Assembly: GCF_963966145.1 (NCBI RefSeq)
Contig: NC_091046.1
Coordinates: 4,402,001-4,466,000 of the forward strand
DNA length: 64,000 nt
Source of the DNA: Tenebrio molitor
Taxonomy: Eukaryota; Arthropoda; Insecta; Coleoptera; Tenebrionidae
Direction: 5' to 3'
Shown here: piece by piece, positions 1-14,100 of the stretch
Layout of the letters: every line of letters starts with the position of its first letter
Numbering within the stretch: position 1 is the first letter of the stretch
Made by a program: the position numbers and the translations under genes
Notes under the pieces: model-generated
Told to the model about the DNA's origin: nothing
Database searches by the model: none
Seen by the model: only the letters and a program-made list of their open reading frames with translations

Positions 1-2048
1 TTACCTAATTTCCTCTCTATAACATTCTTTCTAACTTTCCTACATGCATTCTCATTACTTTTCAGATAGATTCAATGCCTCTATTATTTCACTGCCATCA
101 AATACTCGTATAACTGTTTTTATCTTTGTTATGATCACTTATAAAATTTTCCCTTTACATATTTTTCCACCCCATCTATCTCTTCTTAACCAACTAGTCT
201 CTCAGAGATAACGTTAACATCCCCGGCTGCTCTTTTGAAATCTTCTCCCATTACCACTCTTCTTATTTCCTTTTCTAGATTACTCCCCCTTGCCATACTA
301 CTAACACAATCACTCCAACATCCTTACAACTTTCCTCCACCTTTCAATTTATCTTAAAAAACCTACTTCAGATTTTCCAAATTATCAAACCCTCTGCAAC
401 TCAATTTCTCAGATGTTGTCTGATGTTCCAGAAGTAAATCTACAACTTACAACTCCTCCTTCAGGTGTTGCTCCAGCGTAGGGGAAACATGTATGTTACC
501 AGATTATTACAATATGAAAACATCATTGTAATCGCGCGTTTACAATAAGGATAAGAATCAGGATTTGCGTAGGATGATGCGAAACACAGACTGCACAATC
601 TCAATTAACCGTGTGGATTGTGAGTAAAACTGCGAACAAAACTCGCTGTTTTGTTTTATTAAAACTGGAAGATTTTCCGATCCCCTGAATTTTCCACTCG
701 TCACACGTCATTGTTTTCCTCTTTTATAATCTAAAAAAAGGAGGAGACAATCAATAATTCCGGGCTTTTGCCAAATCCCAAATTCGAGATCCCGCTTAAG
801 GCAGCTGCCGCATGACCATATATCTCACGCCCAATTGAATACGTACAATGCCTACGCGCCCACCTTCACCCCATAAATAATATTTACAATAAAATGAGAC
901 TGTTCACAACAAAATGAAACTTTCCTTCCATCCGAAAGTACTTTGTTTCTCACGTTTCGCATTCACCCCGCCGGATTTAATTTATCGAAAAAACTGCCGA
1001 GTACACTCGGCTCAACCGCTAATGTCACAACGAGCCGACTGTACACTTTTCTGAAGCGAAAACTTATTCAGGCGCACCACACATTTTATTCCCGGGGCAG
1101 TGAATTAGTTTCATGCGACGCGCTAAAATCGTTCGCATCATGCTAAAATCGTTCGCAGCAAGCTAAAATCTCTAAATTTTCACTTCTGTCGTGCACACTC
1201 TTTTTTTTTCCTGCGCGATATTTTCGCTCTCACGTTTCGCATTCACCCCGCCTGATTTAATTTATCGAATAAACTGTCGAGTACACTCGGCTCAACCGCC
1301 AATGTCACAACGGGCAAGACTGTACACTTTTTTCTGAAGTGAAAGCTTATTCAGGCGCACCATACATTTTATTCCCGGGGCAGTGGATTAGTTTAATGCG
1401 ACACGCTAAAATCGTTCGCATCACGCTAAAATCGTTCGCAGCAAGCTAAAATCTCTTTTTTTTTGCCGCGCGATATTTTCGCGTTTCCGCCCTCCCACGC
1501 CCCGATAGTGTTATTTATAATCGCTGCAGGAAAGGTCGCGTTTTAATTTTTATCGTGTTAAATGGTCTCCTTAATACGGCGCGTTTTTTTAATCTCGTCT
1601 GCTTTACGACCGCTCTAATGAACTGTTAAAGTTTGAAATAGCTCATCGCAGCTTTGAGACGGGGTCGTATTTTTTTACGTAGGTGTTGTATTTATAAATG
1701 TGCAACAAGGCGTCCACAACCCCGAAAAATAGAAATGAGGGTCAATGTCGCACCCTTGCTCGTCCACAAATAAATTATTTCGCTATTTATACTTCGATCA
1801 CAGTGAAGAATTTGCCAGGAACGATGTCGCTCCCTGTTTACCGATTTATGAGGAGCACTCGGATCCCTTTCTCGATTCCCTTTAATCTCTTCCTTTGCCG
1901 GCTGCATTCGCGATGTTAATGGAGCTGGTGTGTGCATTTGGCGAAAGCTCCTCCGCCGAATTAACTCCTGATCGCCGTCAAACTTAAAACGGAGTTGGCT
2001 TTCTTCCGGGACTCAGCTGTCGCCTTTTCAACTCTCTCCTCGTTTCAG
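1..2048. other. Non-coding sequence upstream of first visible chaoptin-like exon
   Basis: I see no convincing coding exon here. The exon at 2049 begins at a 3' splice site in mid-LRR, so this is probably intron of the LRR gene, whose 5' exons (signal peptide) lie outside the window. It contains the 280-bp tandem duplication listed separately. Small open frames at 943-1146 and 1698-1919 fall in repeat or low-complexity sequence and have no recognisable domain. Confidence 0.6.
949..1484. repeat. Two-unit direct tandem repeat, period about 280 bp
   Basis: The unit starting at 949 (CTCACGTTTCGCATTCACC) recurs at 1229 with only scattered differences and runs to about 1484. Both units end in clusters of the motif GCTAAAATCGTTCGCA followed by a T-run and GCGATATTTTCGC. 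A diverged reverse-oriented relative with the same core lies at 19480-19590. Confidence 0.85.
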
Positions 2049-2193
2049 ACCTGCCTGAAGGAAGCATCAGCCAGCTGGAAGTGGTGGGATCGAAGACTGT
2101 CAGTCTGGAGGCTGAGAGTCTGGCAGGCTGCCAAGTCCAAGCCCTCGTCTTGACCAATAACCGGTTGCAACACGTGGCGGATCGAGCTTTCAG
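2049..2193 (+). CDS. chp: Chaoptin-like gene, first exon visible in the window
   Basis: The 145-nt exon begins after CGTTTCAG and ends before GTGAGTC. It encodes an LRR segment (QVQALVLTNNRLQHVADRAF) and leaves a split AG codon start, completed by T of the next exon to give Ser. It starts in mid-protein, so at least one upstream exon is missing from the window. Confidence 0.75.
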
Positions 2194-5100
2194 GTGAGTC
2201 ATACTTAACACAGCCAGATTTCGAATCGATTGATTAGTACAAGGGGGCGGCGGTATCTCGGAGTTATCTTACCGCACGGGTCAAGACAATTACGATAGTG
2301 TCACAGAGGCTGATTAATCGCGGCCTCCGAGGATAATCGAAATGGATGGTTTCTTGAAGATGGATATTTATTATTTACCGGGGGCGGCGATGATCATCCA
2401 GATGCACCACTTTAATCGCTCAAAGTAAATGTGCTCTGTCATAGCCGGATGACCTTGAGTCGTAAAGCCAACCTCCATAAGAGAATGCGTGGGACGCACT
2501 GCTCAAGATTGTAGACAATTAAGCATTTGGTAAAATCTGTATTCAGCGCAGTTGTTCACAAGATACATAGTTATTATGGGTTGAGCGCATTAGAGGGTGA
2601 GTAAAAGAAACTTGCACGTGCCTGGAAGGGTGTTATTACACCATTGAAATGTTCATTGGAATTCAAAGCGAGCGGTCCATCCGATAATCGAACGAGTTTG
2701 GCATTCTGTGACTGGCGGTGTTCTTTTTGCATAATTTTATCGGCGCATGATTTACGGAGGCCTCCAACTGCCGCCCCCGGACAAACTATCTGTAATACGA
2801 CTCTGTCCAAGTGGTGATGAATAACCGCGCGCGATTAGGTGGGATGGGGCAAAAAATTGCAATAAAAATTTCGATTTCTGGATTGTCAGAGCTGTCGAGG
2901 GTTAATTAATAAAGATGTGTCGCGGCAGCCTTGGGGGTGACTGCGTTGCACAAACAGATCCGAAACTATCGATCAGTAGTGTCATAATGGCCGATGTAAA
3001 CTAGTCTGCATTCCAGTCGTTGGGTTATTATTCCCGGGCGCGCCTTAAAAGCTCCACTTAGCCGCGTTGCCTTGTAAATAAAGTTTAATAAACTTGAACA
3101 GCGCTCAGTAATTGATAATTAAGTAGTTGAAGAAGATCCTCGAATCCGGACGCGAGCTCCGGGATTCTCCACTGTTCAATTATTCAGTGCGATAGTTTAA
3201 GAAGTTGACTGGAAGAATTGTTGCGCATTCTGCTGAGCGATTTCGATTTATTTTGGGGAAAAAACCAACCCGACGCTCTGCACTTTATTGGATTTTATCG
3301 GAAATTGTTTTTTTCTGTTGTCGGTGCAGTTCCGAATTTCGAAGGTTCGATGGATTGAACCGGGCGCAAATTGCTCTGTTACACGTAAATCGCGTGCGCA
3401 TTTACATACTTAAATCTTATCTGTCAATTGTGTACTACTCGCAAACAAGGTTTCGCTATTTGCGTCGGATAAAATTGTCCACGGTAATTCGAGGGAAATG
3501 GAAGCGCAAATTGACGCCCAAATCGGTCAGAGATGCTGCGGGGGACGCGGCTATTTGTGCTCTATCCCGCGCAAAAAATTTCGGCTGCCGTAAATCAGGG
3601 AAACGCTGTCCAGACCGTCACATTATGCACGTCGCCGGGTTGGGGGCAAAAAATAAATCCCCAAGATTGGCACGAATTTTAAGAGTTTCATTAAATCCGC
3701 GCTATAAATTATTCACTTTATATTATCAAACTGCCAAACTGGGCTGTAAATTTGGCTAGCCATCGACATCCCACTTCCTTCGGTATATTTCCCGAATTTC
3801 CAACGCCGCCCCCGCGCGTGTAAATAATCCAGGCGGCGGGATCGCTTTCTAGGTGCAGATGGAAGCGCATTAATAATGCGTCAAACAATTAAGTCATTGA
3901 TATCCGAATCCGGATCGGGACAGCGACGAAATGCATTGCAACGTTTCGAATTTGCATCAGTCTGAATAACCAACGAGATATGAGTTATGTGTGTAAATTA
4001 TCTGTTTGATGTTAGGTAATTACGAAGGGATTAAGTTCCATACGTCGGCATATAAATGGTAACTAATGAGCGGGCAGAATCGCCTAATGAAAATTTTAAA
4101 TCGCCAATGATATTTCATTTTACCTGTTACGCTATTTGCATAATTTTAATCTCGGCAAGTGTAACGTGGAAGTCGCGACGTAAATCACGGGGATGATTTA
4201 GAAGGGGGTGCATTTTTGGGGGGCGAATCGGCCTAACGATTTTCATTTCCGGTGCTTGCCGTATAAAATACGTCAACATTTTTGCCGGAGCAAAGGAATA
4301 GGGGTGGCACGGGTAATTTCAGGGGGGGGGGCAAAAAAATACAAATAGGAGATCAATGTGCAAATGTGTGGTTAATTTTTGTGAACAAATTTATTGGGCA
4401 AAAACAAAAATTTCTATTTCTGCTCTTTCACGAATTTTTGTGGCGGTTTAAGGACTGATAATTACATCAGGTTCTATGTCATAATAACAAATAATAAATT
4501 AATAATAAAATAATGGTGGAAGCGGCGCGAAGGATTCAGAAGATCTATTCGAAGGTAAAATAACCAGAACTAATTTTTTATCGGATTTTACTCGTTGATA
4601 CTTGGGCATTTTTATTCAAAGGTTAAACCCTCGAGCTAAAGCTCTCGGGCCTTACCAGAATAAAAATGCTCAAATTTAACTCGTAAAATTGTCAAAGCAA
4701 AAAAAAAAAATTTGGGAAATTTATCAGATATAAAAAATTAGGTCGTGTTATTTTTGGCAAGATTACAAACTTTAACGTTATAGTATTTTACATTACAAGC
4801 CAGGTAAAATGGTTTTTACTGGCGAATGGAGGATATAACTGACGAGTCGAAGACGAGTCAGTTACCTCCTTGAGCCAGTAAAACCAGTTACCTGGCGTGT
4901 CTTGTATAATATTTTATTTGTTACTAAATTGTAAACAACTAAATAAAATTAAAAATGATCAAATTCTGTTTTCTTCCAAATTATTGCTCAAAACTCAGAA
5001 ACCTTAGAAGTACAATTACTATGACAACGCGCCGTTTGTTCAAATTGTTTATTTCCGTCAAGATTTTTTCTCAAATGAACGAGGCAGAAGAAATGAAAAA

Positions 5101-8100
5101 GGAAGCTATAAACGTGGCTTCCAGTTTACTGCCAGCGAAGTCTTTAGCAAGATATGAACGAGAATATGAAGAATTTAAAAATTGGCAGAAAAACAATAAC
5201 GTAACTAGTGTAACGGAAGACGTTCTTTTGGTGTATCTTCACCAACTATCAGACAAATTTAGCCCCAATTCTTTGTGGTCGAAATGGTCCATGTTAAAAA
5301 GCTGCCTGGAAATTAAAGAAAATGCTGAAGTTCGCAGGTTTGTTTTCCTATTACAGACGTTGTCAAAAAAGTGATATTTTAACTTGACATTTGTAGATTT
5401 CATAAGGTAATTGCTTTTCTCAAGAGAAAGAATGAGCGTTACGTGCCGAAGAAGGCAAGGGTTTTAACAAAAGAGCAAGTGGAAAAATTTCTTGTTGAAG
5501 CTCCTGATGACTATTGGTTGTTATATAAAGTGATTACAATTTTTGGAATTTTTGGTGCTTGCCGGTGTGACGAGCTTCTCTCGTTGACGGTGAAGGACGT
5601 AGAAGATGTCGAGAAATATATTATCGTCACTTTACGGAATACAAAGAATTTAACAACAAGGAGATTTACGATCACAGATGAGGGCTGCAGTTTTCAACCT
5701 TGTGTTTTGTACAGAAAATATGCAGCTCTTCGTCCTCGTCAAGCAGACCAATTACGTTTCTTTTTAACCTACCGTAATGGCAAATGTATTTCCCTCAATG
5801 TTGGCCAGCACACTATTGGCGGTGTACCGAAAAAAATTGCAACATACTTAGGGCTACAAGAACCTGAATTATACACAGGTCACTCATTTCGCCGATCAGC
5901 AGCAACAATGGTTGTGGATGCAGGTGGAGATATTTTGACACTAAAACGTGCGGGAGGATGGAAAAGTAGTGGAATTGCGGAAGGTTATGTGGGTGATTCT
6001 ATCAATAAAAAAATTGAAATTGCGAAAAAAATGTTTCCTGGACGAAACTCAACAGATGTGGCTTCCACTTCGACAAATGTGGCTTCCACTTCGGGAGGTT
6101 CTACAATTAATTGTCCAATGACGAGCGAATTCACTTCCGCTTCAGGAATGTTCGACATTAGCGGAAATTCTAATTGTACATTTAATTTTAATTTGTATGA
6201 AACAAAGAAATAAAAATGTTCAAATGTTAAAAACGCTACTATCCTTTCCAAATTTCAAATTTCTCTACTAACTTGTTAAATTCATAACTGGTCTGCTGTC
6301 AATTTAACGCTACTAGCCAGTTAAAATGACTTTTCAACGTCAAGTGACAGTTCGAATAAATGACGTTTACAATTTAGTAACAAATAAATTATTTATTTTA
6401 TTTGTTACTAAATTACAATTTAGTAACAAATAAAATATTATACAAGACACGCCAGGTAACTGGTTTTACTGGCTCAAGGAGGTAACTGACTCGTCTTCGA
6501 CTCGTCAGTTATATCCTCCATTCGCCAGTAAAAACCATTTTACCTGGCTTGTAATGTAAAATACTATATAATACCTACAGTTATTAAAAACAAAATTATT
6601 AAAAACAATTTGAGAATCTGACAGGAGTAGCATGCAATTTTAATTACTTTTGACAAATGACAGAGTAATAGGAAGTTTTTATGGCGATAAACATTTTTGA
6701 TTGGATGAAAGCAAGCGCTCTGATTGGTTGAACACGCACGTTTGATGTATGTGGGACGTGTCAAATTTTGAATGTGCCGCTTTATATGTAAAATAAAATC
6801 GGCAAATTCGGAATGTCACATTTTCAGGTTAGATTTTTGGTTAAATCTTACCCTCACAAATTTTGTTTAGCTCTAAAACCGGATGTATTTGCAATTTGTA
6901 TTGAAAAATACAGATTTTTGGTGTTTATTAGCTGTGATAAAACAAATGTAAGGAACAAAAACTGGATTGAAAAGCGCGAATAAAACGCCATTAATGTGAC
7001 ATTAAGGTGACAGTTAATAATAAATTAAAATTGGGCTTCTGTTTCGAACAGGCGGCACAATAATATTCTTTCCAAAGCTAGCTTGACCCTACAATCATTT
7101 ATAGGTACCCTGTATTACATTACAGAGAAGAGAAAAAAATCCCCTGGTAATTTTTTGTGTGGCCATGCCTCAATTTATTAATTTTTTTGACATTATTAAA
7201 TTTTTTCACTAGAAATTGTTGTTGCTGCTGGTAATTTAAACCATATTATATACAGTAATGACGCAATGACTAAAGTGTCCCTTGAGACAGATAGAATTGT
7301 TTGTAAGCTATTGTTATCTATCTTCATTACATCAAAACGTGCTTTGAAGTTATTAATAATGACAAGAATATTGAGCGAGATCGAACACGCTCACTTCTCA
7401 ATTATTGAATATTGAGAATAAGACACTAAATCAGTATCGAAGCACCAACCTTCCAGAAATTTGCATTTATTAATTATCTTCATTTATGCAGCGATTAGGA
7501 ATTTATCAGAGAAAATTAGGACAATATTGATTGGATCAAAATAATAATAATAAAGAGAAGTTAATTAATAATAAGTGAAGTCAAGCAGTGTCGGGTGTGG
7601 TCAGTGTATGGATGGGTGATCGCCGGAGTAAAACAGGTTTCTGTAACTTCAATACTTCAAAAGCTTCATTACCTGAGAGAAATATCATTTATAATTAATA
7701 GATCCGGCCCCGACGAGTGGTGCGTTCACAATCGACTCTTTAACTCCAACTTTGAGGATAAATTTAAATATACAGGGTGTGCCACATACGTATTAAGAGT
7801 TTTATGCTGATTTTTGGTTATAGAATCAGCACTGAAAGTTTGTCGGTGGAATTCTGACACACCCTGTATAAACCTGACTTGACTTAATCGGTCTCAACCT
7901 GAGATGTTTTTCAGTTTTAATTTAGATAAACTACCAAACATTACAAACATAAGTTTTAGTGGTTTTAATCTCAGGTTGAATTTTATTTCAATTACCAAAA
8001 TATTTCAAATAGGTACAGATATGGAAAAATAATTTGGGTACATTTTATCCTGAAAAAATCACTCGGACCCAAAACCGAACACAATTAGGACAGCCCCGTT

Positions 8101-11100
8101 GAAAAATTACTTTTCATTAGATATTCACGTCGGGAGAAAGATAAAAGTTTTGGTTTCGGGCGAAAATAAATTTTTCCAATAAAAATTCATGTCTCAACAG
8201 TATTGTCATTTTTCACGGAGCATCAGCAAAAAACTTTTCTCGATTCCTGAAAGGGCTTCTCCGACCACACGACGTTTTGTCACAATTGTTCTGCACTCCC
8301 ACCCTCGTGAAAAACATTTTTTTTTTATAAAATATTCTCCGTTGCATATTTTCGCATCGCGTGCTGAATTATTATTAAAAACGTAGCTTTCACAGGGTGA
8401 AAGTCATTCCGGGGGTTTTATACATGTGGCTACATAAATCAGATGTGTAATTTCCAGAGTCCTTGGTCACAATCTGGAGTTTTACTTCACAACAGGATCC
8501 CTTTTGATGCTGGGCGAACATTTTTAATTAAAATTGTGAAATAACGAAACGGCTAATTGAATAGAATTTAATCAAGACTCCATATTGCCGCGGATATGAC
8601 CATATCCATTTCGTATTATGTCCATTTAATAAATTTTTCGTTTACGATATCGATTCCGTAGCTATCAGTAAAAGCTACATTACGCGGCGCTTTATTTAGG
8701 ACATTTCTTTATCCACCACTTATCGCCATACTTTGTTCGTGTAACTGAGTCATTAGTGTCTAATAAAATAACAATAAATTCCGGCTTGGCAGCTTAAAAC
8801 CTTGTCCTCCACAAAAATAACAACCCCCATCGACGAAATTTTGATTTTGGAACGACAGTCGCAAACAAATTCATTTCGAAAGGAAAATCTTTATTCATAT
8901 TTTATTATTTATGCTTTCGGTAAAAGGAAAAAAAATTCGCCCCGAAACTTAACACGCTTCCGTCAATTAGCTACGTGCATTAACATAATAAAACATAATT
9001 TATGAATAATAAAGAGGATATAAATAATGAAAGCGGCGGGGCCACAGAGGCTGAGCCGGCTCTGTTGCCGACTTATTTGGTAGTAAAATGGCAGTGTCGT
9101 GGAGTGTGGGGGACTAATTTACACGCAATAAAACTTAAAAATATAAAATATTATCAGATGGGTCAGATTTATGGCGCACCATGAAATTCGCTCCATTAGA
9201 ATTAAAAACGTTCATTATTTAAGCGACAAAATGACGGAGTGTGAAAGTGATCGATACGCAACGGTTGAACTGCGATAATATAATCCAAATATTCTAACAT
9301 CATAATTTAAATTTTTAGTACAATAGATACTTGTAGGAGGATGTCTGGTGCGCAACGGTTGAATTTTCATAAAACTATGATTTTTAATTTGGAGGATTGC
9401 GATTTAATTATCATTTTCACATCAATTTAGCCTGAATTCTGTCGCTAATGCAAAGCTTCTGGCATTTGCATCGCATTTGTAATTTTGCGAAATAAATCTA
9501 CCCCCTGCTAGACAAAACTTATTACCGTCAGTATATTAAACAAATCCCACTACGAATATGTCTTTCATCATAAACCAAATTGTTAAGAGTTACGACACAC
9601 TCTGACTGCAGAATCTAATTTGCTTACGAATGCAATGCAATAATTCACCCGCTGAAATTAACCTGAAATTAGTACCTAATAAAAAATACCACTCTCATAC
9701 CAGGTCCTAAACGCCACCGTGACAAACTGCGAAATCTCAGATAACGCCTCATGAACGTGCCGACATTTCTTGATTTTTCCGCGACTGTCTGTCTGGCCTG
9801 GACGAAGTGGGGAAATGCGAGCGACGCCACTGACCCAGAATGAAAGAAAAGTGGCCGAAGTATTACGACAATCAGTCGGATGGGTCCCTTTTACAAGCGA
9901 TATAAAAAATCAAGTTTTATCGTAAACTGAGATTTATTCTCTTTTGCATGAAATAAACCTTAAAAGAAAATTATTGGACGTCCGTTTCAGTCAGTCGAAA
10001 AACTCCAGGCTTATCTATCCTTACAGCGACATCGCAGGATTTAATGCAGAATTGATACTTCCCGGAATACGGCGAGATTAATTTGTACCAGCCTGAAAAA
10101 TCATTTCCTGCGAGTGATGTACCTTGAGAGTTTCAAGTATCAATAATTATGTCGGTCGCGTTTTGACAAAATTGAAAATTGAATATGTACTTTGAAGTGT
10201 ACGAGTTTTCGGATTAATATTTATACGTCAAATTATTGAAAGGGGCAGTTTTTATTTTTAAATCTTAAAAGCTCTGGAATGTGAAAGAGCTGCAAAAGAA
10301 ATTCAAAAATGGTGGAGGTGCCGGGTCAAAATAAATACAACATCATCTAATATTCTAGTTTGTTGCTATAGTAAAAAATCTAGGAATTAAAAAAAAATTC
10401 AATGAAACACACTAATGTCTCTCCAGAATAAAGAGTTAGATCAAAAAGAAACTGTGTGTTTCTGATTCCTCATATAGGAGATAATAATGGAGTTTTGCAT
10501 AAGTGAATGAAATAGTTATTTACAGTAAGAATGAGGAAGGCAAAGCTTTCGTTCACGCGCTTTGTGGACGACACAATTCAAGTGAACAAAAGCGGCCTTA
10601 CTCTCGAGTGCTCTATTTGGTTTTGTTCGATACCTCCCCACAAAGTGAGTGTAATTTTGTATTTAAAATTTTAAATAAATCACATTTTTGGACTGATCTG
10701 TTGCTATGGAAAAAATAAAATCAAAATAAATAAAGTTCTGTAACGTCCATAAAATGGTTGAGGGCACATTGTGGAAATTGTGGAAATGGATAATGAAGAG
10801 TTATATGTTCCTGATGATGTCCTGGAAGAGGCAAATGCCGCGAGGTACCAAATGTTGCCTTAAAAATGAAAATTACATTATCAGGAAACAAATTATGCAT
10901 GTATGAAAACCAATGAGTGAAAGACAAGGAGCGAAAAACGATGAGCGAAAGTGACGTGAACGAAAGAGAAAGAGAAGTAATTAAGTAGTGGGTTTCATAA
11001 ATGGTAGAGGTGCTAAAATATGTCTCTCTTTGAGAAACTATATTTAATAAATATCGTAATACAAATTAAATCAAAAATTATACAAATCAAAATCAATGTC

Positions 11101-14100
11101 AAAATTTCTAAACCATACCTTAGCTACTCATAACCAAGTTGACAGTTTTTTTGAAAATATCAGTTATAATGACGGTAAAGGTGCATTTACATTGACACTT
11201 TTTGAAATGACAATAACAGACTGCCCAGGATTCCATGTCCCTCATTGTACATATGTTATTTCCTATGATGGTAGTTAAGAATTTACAAAAATGGTGTTGT
11301 GTAGATTTGTTAATTACAATTTATTTATTAATCACAAATTAATTCAAATTAAATATAAAGAAACCTGCTAATATTTTTTGTGTCTGAGAGACTTGTAAAT
11401 AATAATAATTGGTAAATAATCTCCTAAAATGCTGAATAGAAGAAATTGGCACTTGCGAACGTAAAGATGATAAAATGAACATCGCTTTCTTGGTTGAGAT
11501 TTTGTAATAAAAATTGATTTTATAAAAATGCACGCCGCTATCAGGTAAACACTGAAAGAATGCAAACAATTATTTTTTATATGATCGGCTATACCTAAGC
11601 TAAAGACGGTGTTATTAAAAAGTCGTTATATAAATCAAACAAAAAGAAATCACAGACTGAGTTTTGATACTAAACAAATAGTTGGAATTTATTGACACAC
11701 TAGCTTTTGACCGGGATTTTCTCGATTGGATTTCACTGAACGGTAAAGACAACAAAACTGGTGTATTTTCATAAACATATATTCAAAGTAAATAGAGATT
11801 TACTTGAGAAACCGCTCCAGAATTTTGTTACAAAAATACTCCGACTTGCTTTATCTGTTTCGTTACTAGTCAAATTCCTTCAATGGTTTTCACTAAGAGA
11901 GAAGTTAAAGAAATGCTCCAATGAAAACCTGAGTCATACAGATATTGTAGTTTTTTTATTACAAATGCTCAAGTGATACATACATAGATAAAAATTTTGT
12001 CATTTAAAATGTCGTGATTACAAAAAATATCCGTTGAATAATCGTACATTTTTTCTATGTTTTAAAATGATTTTTTGGCTCTAAATGACACATGTTTACA
12101 CGTTGTGAACAGCTACAGTATCTTGATTTTTACATACTAACCAAACTATCTGTCACTTTACCGCACGGAGTGTGTAAACTAACACGAAAATTTTAAGCTT
12201 TCAGGGACCTCCAAAAAAACTGTTAGCTTATCATGAATAACCGTTTATACTAAGACAAGATACCGCTACTATTTAATTGTTTTCGTCTAAAGTCCGGTGA
12301 CGCCATCTTGTGGTGTAAATCATAAGCATGTCAGGTATCGGTATAATAGATAACTAAGAGTCTTTGACAGGTTTTGCAAAATTATTGGTTACAACAAATT
12401 TAAAATTTGAGAAAACGAATAATGGGTCGTCGGCCAAAAAGATTAATACATTACTAATGCAGTAGGCATTTTATATCACGCGGTTTTTGTTAAAAGACTC
12501 CCATTCGCTGTCGTGTTTCAATCTAAAAACCTCGCGCTGTAAAATGTAGCCTACCGTATTTGTAATGTAAATAACTTCTGTCCAAAATTTTCAAGTGAAT
12601 GTCCTGAACGTCGTGAAAATGGTGAACATAATAATCTTTTCACATACACTTGATGTTAAATAAATTGTTCTTGTTTGTTCTAACTTCTACTCTTAATGAT
12701 ATAATCTACTATTGTAGATTCTTCTTGTGTAATTCATCAATTACAAAAATGGTGGATGCGCCGGGCAAAATAGGTAAAAGTAAGTATGTCAAAGTCTAAC
12801 GCTATTACAAATATTAAAACAAAAATTGTGAAATTACACAATGGTGAATGCTCCAAATAATATAAAAAGCTTGATAATGTAAAATATCTGCATAACTTGT
12901 ATTGTGATGAATCAGACAAAAGAATCGATAATGGTTGAAACAAGAATTAATGAGATTAATAACCTTCAAATTTGGGTTTTGTAGCGCTCTTGTTTATAAA
13001 ATAACAATCCTGAAGGTAACGCAAAAATAAATTTTATCTTCAAGAGGTCGAAAATAGCGCCTTTGTGTATCTCCACAGAGACGCTTAAAATTTCTTTTTT
13101 TTTCTGAGCGGAGTAATCCTAGGAGTAGAAGTGTCCCACAGGCGGCTCGACCGGGTCAAATGTAAGGTCATTTGAAGTATTTGTCACGATTTATTTATCA
13201 ATTACACGAAATATTTAATAAATAAAATATCCCCATTATGATATAGCCTCCAAAAAAGCGAAATAACGAAATTATTATCCAATATTTAATCGATTCGACT
13301 GTGATTAAAGACGAGCCGCCCTTTGTGAGACTTGTGGGCGTGGCCCATGGATGTCAAATTAGATGTCAAACAAATGTCAAAAATAGCGCAAGGTTGCCCT
13401 TCAGTGTTAATAGGTAAACAGTTGTAAGTTGTAATCGTTTGCTATTTACGTTTTGATAACGTTTGTTGTATTTAGCGAACATCTGAAGTAAGTGTGTACT
13501 GTTAGAGCGCCGGCTCAAAAATTGATGCAGATCGCGGCAAACTCAATGTACGAGTAGATCTAATCCGACCACAGTCCCAGTTGACCTCAGCTGCGTTTCG
13601 GTCTTCAATATCTGGGCTTAGCACAAAAAGAGACACTTCTACTCTTAATGATATAATATATCGTGTGTTCCACAAAAAACTCACTCGCAGCAAGCCATGA
13701 CAAAAATGAAGTATGTCTTAGTACCAGATGTGAAATGAACTACTAAAGTAAATTTATAGGTTATCTGTCACAACTCACAATATGATGAAAATTTGTAAGT
13801 AACAAATGAACTACTTCCAATGATCCTAAAATCGACATGACCAGTCTATCTATCTCTATAGTCATGGCATACTGCGAGTGAGTTTTTATTGGAACACACG
13901 ATACTATTTTCCACTGCATTCTAACTGGTCAACAATATTGTTACATTTCTCGTGAGTTATTCGTTGCACACTTCAGTTTTCGTGTGTGTATCAAATTTTT
14001 GTTCCCAACTTAGTCGGACCAAACTCCCAGTTATTGCGTAAATTTTTCCAAACACTCACGTAACAGGAAGAATCGTGAAACAGTGTACCAATTAAAATTT

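Larger units (their letters stand above)
4560..6780. repeat. Older host repeat, interrupted by the recombinase element
   Basis: The flanks at about 4590-4780 and 6567-6770 match, in reverse complement, a single continuous stretch at about 60120-60550. Shared marks are an inverted motif around CTCGAG...CTCTCGGGCC, the stretch TATCAGATATAAAAAATTAGG, and a segment containing ATTGGATGAAAGCAAGCGC followed by AACACGCACGTTTGATG. The uninterrupted relative gives an approximate empty site for the element at 4781-6566. Confidence 0.7.

Noticed and set aside
3205..3759. 184-codon open frame in the first LRR-gene intron
   Set aside because: No recognisable domain, odd composition, no splice context and no second copy; expected by chance in a 14-kb intron.
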